A stretch of DNA of 18,625 bases from Eimeria necatrix (lineage: Eukaryota > Apicomplexa > Conoidasida > Eucoccidiorida > Eimeriidae). The stretch covers positions 1,180 to 19,804 of the forward strand of contig NW_013651744.1 in NCBI RefSeq assembly GCF_000499385.1. The letters are read 5' to 3'. A program made the position numbers and the translations under genes. The notes beneath the pieces were generated by a model. The model was not told the origin of the DNA. It saw only the letters and a list, made by a program, of their open reading frames with translations, and ran no database searches. Of this stretch, positions 9,779 to 18,625 are shown piece by piece (position 1 is the stretch's first letter; each line of letters opens with the position of its first letter).

Positions 9779-10158
9779 TCATGCTGTGCACACGTAGAAT
9801 GTGGAGTCTCTCATATTTTCCTCCCTAGACAAAAGTTGCAAAATGCTTGTGAGGCTTGTTTCATTGCTTGAAAGCTCACTATCTGCCAAGGCCGTTTCTT
9901 TGCGTTTTTCTGCAGTTTGAATGTCGTGTTGTTCCTGCTGCTTATTTGCATCTGGGATCCACTCTAATTCGCACGCAAAGATATTGATGGGTAGTAAGGC
10001 CATTGTTCGACAACGACTAAAGGAACTAAGAATCGTGGCTGCAGTGGCGTTCCATCAAAAGAGCCAGCGTAGTCTCTCATTTTAATACAGAAGAGTTGTT
10101 CCGTTTCTCTTGGCTTGTTCACACCAAAGCTAACATGAGCGAATTGTACCAGTGACAA
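9779..10158 (-). pseudogene. Upstream part of the same broken minus-strand frame
   Basis: Two frames overlap here: 9964-10158 and, in another phase, 9779-10003, together reading downstream into 9263-9767. The first contains FGVNKPRETEQLF and SFDGTPLQPRFLVPLVVVEQ; the second contains a hydrophilic Gln/Glu/Lys-rich stretch. One frameshift near 9990 plus stops at 9768-9781 would be needed to link all three. I do not recognise the product. An intron could replace one break, but no convincing short intron was found. Confidence 0.2.
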
Positions 10159-10812
10159 GCATGACGTGGAAATGCCGAATTCAGACGAAGATAAGTAACT
10201 TACAAACTAAAGAAAGACAATGCGTCAGCCTTAACTCACGGGCACTTGGGACATCCATTAACTGATACAGTGACAAAATTGGCCGAGGAAAGTTTTCCTT
10301 TCTCATCCAAGCGCATCCTGGAAAACAGAAAAAAGCCTGTAACGTCCATTCACTTCCGCAATGGCAACAAACTAGCGCTCATGCCTACTTTGGAAAGCCT
10401 CAATGCCGCATAAAGCCAAATATGGCACGGCTTAGACAACAGAGTTTTCAAGCGTGACGGATTTCGCTAGCCTGATGTTAGTTGATGGCCTCCTGTAGGA
10501 CCGGGAAAATCGGAAAGGTGATTCACTTCACGGTAAACTTACTATCTGGAATGTGCAAAGAATGTAAAACTATCTGTTGTGCGTTGCGAATAAACATTAC
10601 TCAAGGCCTCAACACTACTTTCGACGAGCTCACAAGCTGCAATTCAGAAACGCATACGAGAAGGTTCGCAAACTTGTGGTGGCCTATGACCAAGAGGTAT
10701 GCAGCGTAGGCAATGTGGCAATATATTTGCGTTTGTGCGGCAGAAATAATTCCTGATATCAACAGCAGTCGACAGTTACACATCTATCAGATCACCACCT
10801 CAGTCATTTTCT
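10159..10812. other. Nothing recognised
   Basis: About 650 bp without a supported gene. Frames are at most 75 codons and shadow one another on opposite strands. Confidence 0.5.
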
Positions 10813-11130
10813 ATGGCTAAATACCAGCCGTGCTACGCAGCGCTGCTTCTTGACGTTCATGCCTTTTTCTGGGTGTCCAGTGATTACCACGCCTCCCTAA
10901 ATAATCAAATTCTTAAAGCCAGCGGAAACTTCTCATCAGGAAACAAACGTCAGCTCTTGAGTTTCATTTTGAGCGACATGATAGCTCATTCCACCTGCCG
11001 CCGCCAATGCCTAAAGTGCAGTCAACCCTTCCCCACGCCAACAATCAAAATAATGCAGTGCTTTCTGTGCAAACAAAGTGGTACGCTGCAGTGCACCTCA
11101 CTGCCTTCCGGAGTACAAAAAAGAAAATAG
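10813..11130 (+). CDS. Small Cys-rich ORF, possible zinc-binding fragment
   Basis: This frame has a true ATG start and 105 codons. Six cysteines cluster in the second half (residues 62, 66, 69, 83, 86 and 94). The C66-x2-C69 and C83-x2-C86 pairs separated by 13 residues would suit a four-Cys zinc site. The N-terminal 60 residues are mixed hydrophobic with no clear domain. No family is recognised. There is no promoter or neighbouring exon evidence, and an overlapping frame (11007-11252) reads on in another phase, so this could be an exon, a relic or chance. Confidence 0.18.
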   Translation: MAKYQPCYAALLLDVHAFFWVSSDYHASLNNQILKASGNFSSGNKRQLLSFILSDMIAHSTCRRQCLKCSQPFPTPTIKIMQCFLCKQSGTLQCTSLPSGVQKRK

Positions 11131-11354
11131 CTTTGGAGCTAAACCTGATGCGCTTTCGTAGGCCTGAATGTGCAAACGTGCAGGCTAATATCTTTACGAA
11201 TCTAGGGGAGCAAAAGACGACAGCCTCACTTAAGCGTACGAAGAAGCTGTAAAGGCTTTGGCTATGGCTGCAGCATACCTTGCATGGCATCGTGCAATCT
11301 TAGCCCTAGATGAAAGGCAAGCTTCGCAATAGATCTGCCAGTGCACGCATCGAT

Positions 11355-11387
11355 GCCGCCGCCGCTGCAGCTGCTGCTGCTGCTGCT
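11355..11387. repeat. GCN triplet run (11 codons)
   Basis: Three GCC, one GCT, one GCA and six GCT triplets in a row. Depending on frame and strand this would read as poly-Ala, poly-Leu, poly-Ser and so on. It is short and interrupted. It is the only clear triplet microsatellite in the window. Confidence 0.9.
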
Positions 11388-11877
11388 ACAGCATGCTTTT
11401 CTAGGGACACACTTTAAACATGAAAGGGATTTACCTCTAATCATCACGAGTGCGGCACACTAGGACCGAATAGGCAGACTAAATGCATTTCTTTTGTTGC
11501 AGCGCTCGAGTTGCTCAGTGAGCACGTCGACGCAAGGTTGCGTACCATCTTAAGGCCCTCAAAGAGACAACTTTGCAGGGGCAATAATTTTCGGCCTTGC
11601 TTTTGCTTTTCGTGGCCTTCACCCCGTCCATACCGCACTACGTTGGGGCTAGCCGAAGCAACCGGATGGTATAAAATGTTTCTGTTACTGCGTTTTCTTG
11701 CAGTCATGCACATTCATTTAAGAATAAGCTAACAAATAACAAGTGACACAGTAGAGCTGAAGTCAGTTTTATGCGTGCTTTTGTATGATGGTTAGAGGTG
11801 TCCGAAGCTTAGAATATAAAGCATCCAAATTAGGGAGCCATGAATAGGTTCCGGGGAATTTAGAGAATCCACTCCAC
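11388..11877. other. No supported gene; two good splice-acceptor-like sites
   Basis: Pyrimidine tracts ending in AG occur at about 11488-11502 (TTTCTTTTGTTGCAG) and 11689-11703 (TGCGTTTTCTTGCAG). The frame after the first is open on the plus strand to 11732. Such sites also arise by chance in T-rich DNA, and no matching donor or recognisable protein was found. Confidence 0.25.
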
Positions 11878-12020
11878 ACCAGCTGCGTGGGGCATTGGTA
11901 TACAGCACGTTCAATCAACTCCATTTTGCAGTTTCTGTCCATTTCACTTCTTACCAGCTGCATGGCACATTAGTCTACAAAAGTTTCTGTCCACTTCATT
12001 CTGCAATTACAGCAGCTTTT
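11878..12020. repeat. Degenerate local duplications
   Basis: ACCAGCTGCGTGGGGCATTGGTATA (11878 on) recurs as a diverged copy at 11953, 75 bp later. GTTTCTGTCC at 11931 recurs at 11983, and a weaker third copy (TTTTGTTCACTTCATTCC) follows near 12017. The two spacings differ (75 and 52 bp), so this is a patchwork rather than a clean tandem repeat. Confidence 0.6.
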
Positions 12021-12934
12021 GTTCACTTCATTCCACGAATGTAATTGCCTGCGAACGCCTACGTAGGAGCACCAGATTAACATTTGGGAGCAATGGAGCA
12101 CAGAACTCAGTGTAACTGCTGCTTATGCTCACTGCCTGCGTGTGGCGCAGAAGGTAGATTAGGTCCTGCAGTGATATCCGATTTTCGTCGGCAAAAAGTC
12201 GTGTATTAGGCAACGTGAAACATATTCTTGTTTTTCACGGTCTTTTCGTCCCCACTGTCTCGGGTGAGCTTGTAGCCACGCGCCGCTTACCAGCTATTGT
12301 AAACGTCGTATGAAGGATAGGAAAACTGCAGCGTAGACATTCACACATGCCCAATCGAATGCCAAAGCAAGTGGCCTTATACCTCTTCCGATGACCTCGC
12401 AGAGCTCCATCGAACGTCATTTTGCTTACAGTCTGGCATTTCGAAGAGAGATCAGTCTCTGGTCTTGTTTCACTTCAGACAATTACCATTTAAAGATTGA
12501 AAAAGTGGGGCTTCAAAAAATTTAACGAATACAGAGTTAACATGAAGCTCCTGACTAAACACTTAAGAAAAACGCTGCACCAATACCAGTGCTCATCATT
12601 CGTCTCAGGCCAGCAAACACGGTTGTCACTACTCAAACACTTATGCCACACTCAAATGTATTGCTAGGGTTGTGCACTATCAACTTTTTATCAGACAGCA
12701 AAAGCTAACCAAGATGCAACGCCGAAAACAACACACCGCCTAAAGAAATTTAGTTCCACCAGCATGGTAGGGGAAATTGCATGAAATCCGCAACTTTAAA
12801 CGTCCTTTACTTTCACCAAGGCAACGAGCTGGATTACAATATTGCAGTGCAAAGCTGGAACGATGGCGAGTACCCTGATGAGCACAAAATAGAGGTGCGG
12901 AAGCCGTTTATAATGTGTTGGCATGAACTAATAT
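12021..12934. other. Nothing recognised
   Basis: About 900 bp with only short opposing frames (up to 61 codons) and no repeat, RNA gene or protein motif that I can support. Confidence 0.5.
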
Positions 12935-12998
12935 TTCTCGTCCTTGCCCCATGAACGCAAATGAAGTTCTCATCCTTGCTCCATGAAAGCAAATGGTA
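12935..12998. repeat. 32-bp tandem duplication, slightly diverged
   Basis: TTCTCGTCCTTGCCCCATGA at 12935 and TTCTCATCCTTGCTCCATGA at 12967 start two adjacent 32-bp units. They differ at three positions over the first 29 bases. Confidence 0.85.
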
Positions 12999-14442
12999 CG
13001 CTCAAACCAGCGTTATCGGGCGAGTAAGCTCTTGCTCTGACCACAATTGAGCATTTTATATGGTGCCAGCATGCCGCTCTCAAACATATTCCCGTTGTGG
13101 ACCTAGTGCATATTCGCAATAAACTGCAAAATACCACTGAACACACCGCCTGTCAACACCCAGGTCACACTTACGAACGCAAACGATTGGCGCAACGAAG
13201 CATAGAGTTTGCACACGACTATGGGTGGGGGCATAATATTCGTTAGCTATGAAACTATATAGTGCGTGGGGAAGGAGGTCTTGCTAATAGATGGCTAACA
13301 TGCGGAGCTCTCCTTAGCAACTTTTCTGATAAAATCGACGCATGCGCCATACATACAAACTTGTCTCGACAGCAGTCGAAGCAGCTGTTAACGCAAGGCA
13401 GATGGTTTGTTCATTCAAGGGTTTGAGAACAGAAAAGTACGAATTATTATGGGGTACTATTCGAACTCTGCACTGTTCTTCGATAGTTATGAATTAATAG
13501 CAATACGCCATTGCCTTTAGCGCACAGCGCAATCGTTTCGTCATGACTTGCTCCTGCAGGATAGGCACGGCATAGCCAGAAACGTGAAGAGCACTAAGCT
13601 TACTTTCAAACGTTTTTAGTAAACAACGCACGATCTGAGTGTTTGCGCGCGATGCCAGTGTATGAGTTAGCTCGAGTATAACGATTTCTACTTTCCGGAG
13701 GCGCCATATTGTTTTCGGTGTAGATGCCGAACAAAACGTCATTACTGTTGACTGCAACCTCGGCAACTAATCGTGAAAAAAAGTTTTAAAATCACAGTAG
13801 CCACCTCTTGCCATAAGCCGTAGGTGAATGAAAGAGCAAACACGGTGAGAGTGAGGAGATCAAAAGTCATAATGTGATAAATCGCACCCTATCCAACTTT
13901 CATGAAAGACGAACACATTACAGCAGCATGCGATCCCAATGAGTTCTTCTTACTGAGAGTTTTCAGAGATGTGGAGGATTTAAAAAGGGGCAGATAAAAA
14001 GCCTGGACACACTCCCTGCGAATGCGAGTAAACAGAGTGTAATTTATTCGAGAAACGTTTGCACTGCCTCCATTCACGCTGATCCACATACGGGGAGAAA
14101 ATCTGAATGTTGCGTGTCCAGAACTCAAAAACGCTTTTACGTACGAGCTGTTTTTATTGAATTGCCAGTTGCTTTGTTCTGAGAGCCACACTGACCTGTC
14201 TTCACAGGTAACCTAATAAGTCGTATCACGCCTATTGGCACGGAGGCCAGTTTCTGGCAGCGGTGCATACAAGCTAGTCCAGATGGAGCGCAAATACACG
14301 GACAAAACACATCAAGATATCAAAAGCAGCCAAATACTTACAGCTGTGGAACTGGGAAAACGCCTTTATTCTCGTTACGCGCATAAGTACTCGCTAAGCA
14401 AGTGTAAACTACACACAGCAAAGTCAGAGAATCCATAACCTC
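12999..14442. other. Low-copy stretch, no supported gene
   Basis: About 1.4 kb. The longest frames are on the minus strand (13494-13766, 90 codons; 13889-14191, 100 codons). Neither shows a recognisable motif, conserved spacing or convincing start. Confidence 0.5.
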
Positions 14443-15240
14443 TTGGAGTTTCTAACTGGTCGGCGATTTCAGATTGTCATACACTACCACCTCTTTCAAG
14501 CACTTGAGTGCTTACGCACTGTTGGAGAAAACGAAACATCTTACGAACGTTTTATGCAAAAGTTTAATAATGTAATTGGTACTGCGCAGTCTTGTGGATG
14601 GTCTATCCACGAATTAGGAAAAGCTGCCCTCTTACCATACTGCCCAATGCGCCGCTGAGGTTCCGCTTATTGTGCTACTCAATGAATGAACATACCAACA
14701 ATATTCGTGCGCTGTGGCTTTAAATTAATCAAGTAGAATAGCTGCAGCTTAATCAATTAGCCACGAAAAGCGTCAATGAAAAAGTCCTTGCACTGCATGT
14801 AGCTCTGATATATTCGAAAGGTCGTGGACCTCACCTTGCTCAGCGCATTTGTATTTCAGCAAAGCGCTGCGAAACATGTGGAGAAAAAGCCTCTTAGTTC
14901 CTTTGCTGGTACTACGAATGTATCACACTGTTTACCAGAAGGCCGCTAAACCGTCGGTATTGAAGAGTGAACTGCTTCCAGAAGAACGGAGGCTACTCCT
15001 AGCTGCAAAGCTTCACATCTTTCCATGTTTCACCTTTTTGAAAATGCAAACGTTTGTGCTTCACATGCGCCGTTTTCCATGCTGGTGGGAATAATACTGT
15101 CAGCAAATCAACTTGATTGGCTTCAGCTGCCCTCCAAGCCGCGCCTCAAGAGCAGTATGCAAAGCATTGAATTGACGGTTCACTCGACAGGAACTGCCAG
15201 AAATATTATCCATTATCTCCACATGTTTTAGCTCTGCGCA
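14443..15240 (+). mobile_element. Possible decayed retroelement gag/protease region
   Basis: Three weak signals occur in retroelement order on the plus strand. First, a 71-codon frame (14443-14658) contains SYERFMQKFNNVIG and ELGKAALLPYC, which have the feel of a gag capsid helix region. Second, two partial zinc-knuckle-like motifs follow, C-x2-C at 14868-14879 and C-x2-C-x3-H at 15057-15080, in the same phase as each other, without an intact CCHC. Third, a stretch near 15160-15210 reads as a beta strand followed by STG and then a hydrophobic pair, as around a retropepsin active site, but His occupies the expected catalytic Asp position. Several frame changes and stops separate the parts. No long terminal repeat, primer-binding site or reverse transcriptase was found. 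If real, it is an old, inactive Ty3/Gypsy-like copy; chance is a serious alternative. Confidence 0.25.
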
Positions 15241-15831
15241 CTATCTAAAGCAGTTCTACAATGATAACGCAAAGGCGGCTTCGAAGCACAAAATGTCACT
15301 AGGCTCATCGTAAATACAACTAGAGGCGCAAATGAACTGCCAGCATAACGTGGGAAGCAATGAAAATCTTGTTCAGTGTCTCCTTTTGCAAAAGCTATAA
15401 AAATAATGCCTGCGTCCAATCTTTTGCAGCATGGTTAACGCAGTATTCATCTCGAAGCTGACCAATAAATCAAGGGATATCCTAATTTTTCGACTACACG
15501 AGATATCTCGTTCGATCCAGGTTTGGCACGCCTTTTCATCATCATTAATTGATGTGCACTTCCTGGCGTAACTCTCAAGAAATTCCTATTTTTTGTAGCA
15601 CCTTCTTCTTATAACAAGGGCGACATAAGGGAAAAAAATCTCAGATTTGAAGGACGCAGGATGAGCAAAGATACGCCTTGCCAGCGTTGCCAGGAATCAT
15701 ACGAATGACAGGGGTTTCTGTTACGCCGACGGCATACCCAAAAGTACGACTAGATAGTAAAAGCAAGCGATATGCTTTGCAGCGAGCAACAGCATGCACT
15801 TATTTATAGAATGAAGATATCAGACAGTGCA
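15241..15831. other. Nothing recognised
   Basis: About 590 bp following the possible retroelement relic. I looked for a continuing reverse transcriptase frame on the plus strand and found only frames broken by stops. Confidence 0.5.
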
Positions 15832-15927
15832 CTAGTCAGCAAATTTAGCGATTTGTAGTCTGTGGGACGAGCTGGAATACTAGTCAGCACAGTTAGCAAT
15901 TTGTATTATGTGAAACAGGCTGAATTA
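15832..15927. repeat. 48-bp diverged tandem duplication
   Basis: CTAGTCAGCA starts both 48-bp units (15832 and 15880). I count 37 of 48 positions identical, so this is an old duplication. Confidence 0.8.
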
Positions 15928-16430
15928 AAGTTGCTTGTACGGCGTGATTCCTTTAACAACTTGATTTTCTTGAGAGCTAGTCTTCCTGACATTGCTTGCC
16001 CAAGAACGCCTGACACCATGGACTACACACCAGCATTAGAATGTTGACGTCCCACTTATTTAGGCCTAAAAATCTGAAAGGGCTACAGCAAATGTTCGTT
16101 CTGCTTGGTCAGCACCTCTTCAGCCTTCACAGATACTACCGATACCCTCCCCGTAAAAAGCCAGCAAATAATTCCCCACAGAGCGTTTCCTCAGAGAGGG
16201 CGGAGCGGAGGAACGTGCTAGCACACTGTAGAACTTCATCACCACTTCTCCAGGACCAGCACGAACCTATCACTTCAACACAACCGAATTTGTATAGGTG
16301 ATCCAGACACGGGAAATGCACACATGTGAACTCTATATAGTAAGACGATTAAAAACCTACTTGAGATGATTCTGATACACGTTTTATGAGCATCATACTT
16401 TCCTCACCAACATGACTTTACTGTACCAAC
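15928..16430. other. Nothing recognised
   Basis: About 500 bp between the 48-bp and 52-bp duplications. The frames at 16041-16301 (plus) and 16136-16321 (minus) overlap each other and show no domain. Confidence 0.45.
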
Positions 16431-16526
16431 TTCAAACAAATACCCGCCTTTCCACTGTCAATCAAAGAAAGACTATACAAGTTTCAAACAAACTTCCGCC
16501 TCTCCACTGTCAATCAAAGGAAGCAA
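16431..16526. repeat. 52-bp tandem duplication near the right array
   Basis: TTCAAACAAATACCCGCCTT at 16431 and TTCAAACAAACTTCCGCCTC at 16483 begin two adjacent units that share TCCACTGTCAATCAAAG. Similarity lasts about 44 bp into the second unit and then fades. Confidence 0.85.
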
Positions 16527-16609
16527 CCGGTAGCACGCATGACACCCAACCAAAGAAACCGAGAACAGGAGGACGCAGCGAAGAAGATACCCAAAAATTC
16601 GACGCCTTC

Positions 16610-17571
16610 CAAGCACCGGGGCATTTCCAAAAAGATGCGATTGCCTTTCCAGCCATCGCAACTAGCCGATCCACGTACACTGCCCTATAGTGTGAATCTG
16701 ATACAACTCCACTCAGTCTAGTCTCTCCAAGCCACTTGCGCATTATCTGCATCATTTGCTACAACAACTGCCGCTGCATACGTCAAATGAGAATACTCCA
16801 GGCTTACGGACTGCAAAGCAAATCCCGTTTCATTCACGCTTCATGCCTTCCTTCTTTTCTACGACCCGTGACCAAACATGTGCTTCCCTAACCGTCCGTG
16901 CATCCTGTCGGCATCTTCAACACCCATACTTTCCAGAAGCATTGAACTAGCATCTCAATCGTCCTGAAACCATAGCACGCCTTTCCCTATAATGCCAGGG
17001 AAAACCAGAAGCAAGGCGCAGCAATGATACACACATCACTAGAGCCAAAACAAAACTCCTACGATGCTGCGGGATCCAGCTAGAAGAACGCCACTTCGGT
17101 ACTCTGTCCATTTTATTCAATTTGGCCAAACGCCGTCTTTTATTGTCTTCACTTTACACACAAAAGCCACTAATTACTCTTACTTTCTGCACAACTCGGG
17201 ACTCGCAGTCAACAGCCAGAAAGGCAGCATCATTGCCCACATTAAGCTGCCCAGCCACAGCCAAGTATCCAACTGCTCACAGTCCACTTCCACCGGCACC
17301 TTCCTGACTACCACGAAGAAACCACCACACACCTATTTCATACCGCTATACGCAAACAAGCACCGTTCCCGCTTAATTCTCGGCTGTTAACGCCACGCCC
17401 TCCAGCACTGCACCTTTTCATCAAGCACCAGCAAGCACGCTCTCACAAACAAATATTTGCCACGCTCACGCCAGCACCCCCACAACTGAGCTCCCTGGCG
17501 CCCCGCCTAACGTCTCCTGTATGGAACATTCCTCCAAGCCCTGACCAATTGTTCCTCCAACCAACAAACTC
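16610..17571. repeat. Right satellite array, first visible unit
   Basis: From about 16610 the sequence aligns collinearly with the DNA roughly 1053 bp downstream. Matched anchors are CCATCGCAAC (16663 and 17676), GCTACAAC (16758 and 17813), CAGGGAAAA (16996 and 18050), GGTACTCTGTCC (17098 and 18152) and CACCTTTTCATCAAGCACCA (17411 and 18464). An indel of about 40 bp lies between the first two anchors. I see no clear resemblance to the left array. Open frames are short and not preserved between the two units. Confidence 0.85.
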
Positions 17572-18625
17572 CCGCGTCCTAGTCTCCTCACATTCCCTTA
17601 CGCACATATGCAACATGCCACACAGTTTCTTGTTCGCGCCAGCCATGCCACAAAACCATGCTGTCGCCCTCCCAACCATCGCAACCAGCCGAGCCCCGCA
17701 CACTGTCCCATTGTCAAATCTGATAGTGCTCCATGTGCACTTGTCACTCCAATAAACCGCTCGCGCATCATGGCGATCTCTTCATCACCGCGACAAAATA
17801 GTGCACACATTCGCTACAACACCTGACGCCTTATGGTTGAAACGCGTACACAAGTAATGCTTTCAAACCCGATTCCACTACATCCAAGCTTCAGGGTTCT
17901 CTCGGTCTTCCGGTAAACCCTCTCAAACACGCGCTTCCCGCTAATCATCGGTGAACCCTGTTGGCAAACGTCAACAGCAGTACTGTCCAGAAGCCTTGAA
18001 CTAGTGTCGTCCTCGCCCTGAAACCGTAGCATGCCTTTCCGTATGATGTCAGGGAAAAGCAGAAGCAGGGCGCAGCAATGATACACGCATGACCGGAGCC
18101 GAAACAAGCATTCTACTATGCTGCGAGAACCATCTAAAACAAAGCCACCCCGGTACTCTGTCCCGAGTATTGATTTGACAATGCGATGTCCTTTATTGTG
18201 TTCATTGTGTACACCAAAGCCAGTAATCTCTCGTACTCTCTGCACAACGCAGCAGTTCCAGTTAACACCAACTAAGGCAGCAACACTGCCCACATTACGC
18301 TTTCCATCCACACACATACATCCAACTGCTCCAACACTCCTTTCACCCGCACCGCCCTGACTAATACGAAGAAACCACCACACACCTATTTCATATCGCT
18401 ATGCGCAAACAAGCACCGTTCTCGCTAAACTCTCAGCTATGAAGATATCGCAATCTACCACTGCACCTTTTCATCAAGCACCAACAAGCATGCTCTCACT
18501 AACAAAGATTTGCCACGCTCACGCCAACACCCCCACAACTGAGCTCCCACGCGCCCTGCCTAACGTCTCCTGTATGGGACACTCCTCCAAGCCCTGACCA
18601 ACTCTTCCTCCAACCAACTAACTCC
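17572..18625. repeat. Right satellite array, second unit (reaches window end)
   Basis: This is the second copy of the 1.05-kb unit. Its last 120 bp (from TTGCCACGCTCACGCCA near 18508) match 17457-17572 closely, including CCCCCACAACTGAGCTCCC, so the repeat is still in register at the window edge and probably continues. A 189-codon minus-strand ORF (17814-18383), the longest in the window, lies in this unit; the homologous part of the first unit does not keep it open, so I do not call it a gene. Confidence 0.85.

Noticed and set aside
9890..9915. Strong splice-acceptor-like tract (TTTCTTTGCGTTTTTCTGCAG) on the plus strand
   Set aside because: The protein-like frames here are on the minus strand and no plus-strand exon or donor was found, so it is probably chance.
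14443..14500. Initial frame resembling the RNase H strand of a Ty3/Gypsy polymerase (LTGRRFQIV)
   Set aside because: The residues that follow do not continue the RNase H pattern, and the downstream signals fit a gag-to-protease order better. The match is too short to rely on.
17814..18383. 189-codon minus-strand ORF, the longest in the window
   Set aside because: It lies within the right satellite, is not kept open in the first unit, and shows no recognisable motif.
1..18625. tRNA, rRNA, telomere repeats or a bacterial origin
   Set aside because: I scanned for the T-loop GGTTCGAATCC-type motif, for TTAGG/TTTAGGG runs and for bacterial operon structure and found none.

Overview
The window looks like eukaryotic, repeat-dominated, gene-poor DNA. 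There is no operon-like packing, no tRNA or rRNA signature, and no complete gene I can recognise. Open frames rarely exceed 150 codons, and many of them would need a non-ATG start. Base composition is intermediate. The most informative protein-like relic, at 6154-6372 on the minus strand, resembles a decayed TRAF-type zinc finger. With the abundance of kilobase satellites and decayed mobile-element-like fragments, this leans me weakly towards an arthropod genome, possibly an ixodid tick. That assignment is inference and should be tested by alignment.

Left region (1 to about 5950): a diverged direct tandem array with a unit of about 2 kb. The same landmark (CAGTCAACAT or a close variant) recurs at 1, 1565, 3565 and 5659. 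Three units and the start of a fourth are present, and the array probably continues beyond the left edge. The units are heavily rearranged. Unit 1 lacks about 435 bp and carries an 18-bp duplication. Unit 2 carries a 65-bp quasi-palindrome. Unit 3 lacks about 175 bp and has a perfect 299-bp copy of its own later segment inserted 767 bp upstream. No reading frame is conserved between units, so I read it as non-coding satellite.

Middle region (about 5950 to 16600): low-copy DNA with relics and small duplications. It holds the TRAF-like fragment, a perfect 205-bp head-to-tail duplication (6390-6799), a run of protein-like but broken frames on the minus strand (8850-10158), a small Cys-rich ORF (10813-11130), a GCN triplet run (11355-11387), several degenerate minisatellite-scale duplications, and a stretch at 14443-15240 that may be a decayed retroelement gag/protease region.

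Right region (about 16610 to 18625): a second, apparently unrelated, direct tandem array with a period of about 1053 bp. Nearly two units are visible and it runs off the right edge. A 52-bp duplication sits just outside its left border.

No cooperative gene system is evident. The interesting biology here is repeat evolution: two different kilobase-scale satellites flank the segment, and several events have junctions sharp enough to suggest template switching or recent duplication, unless some are assembly artefacts.
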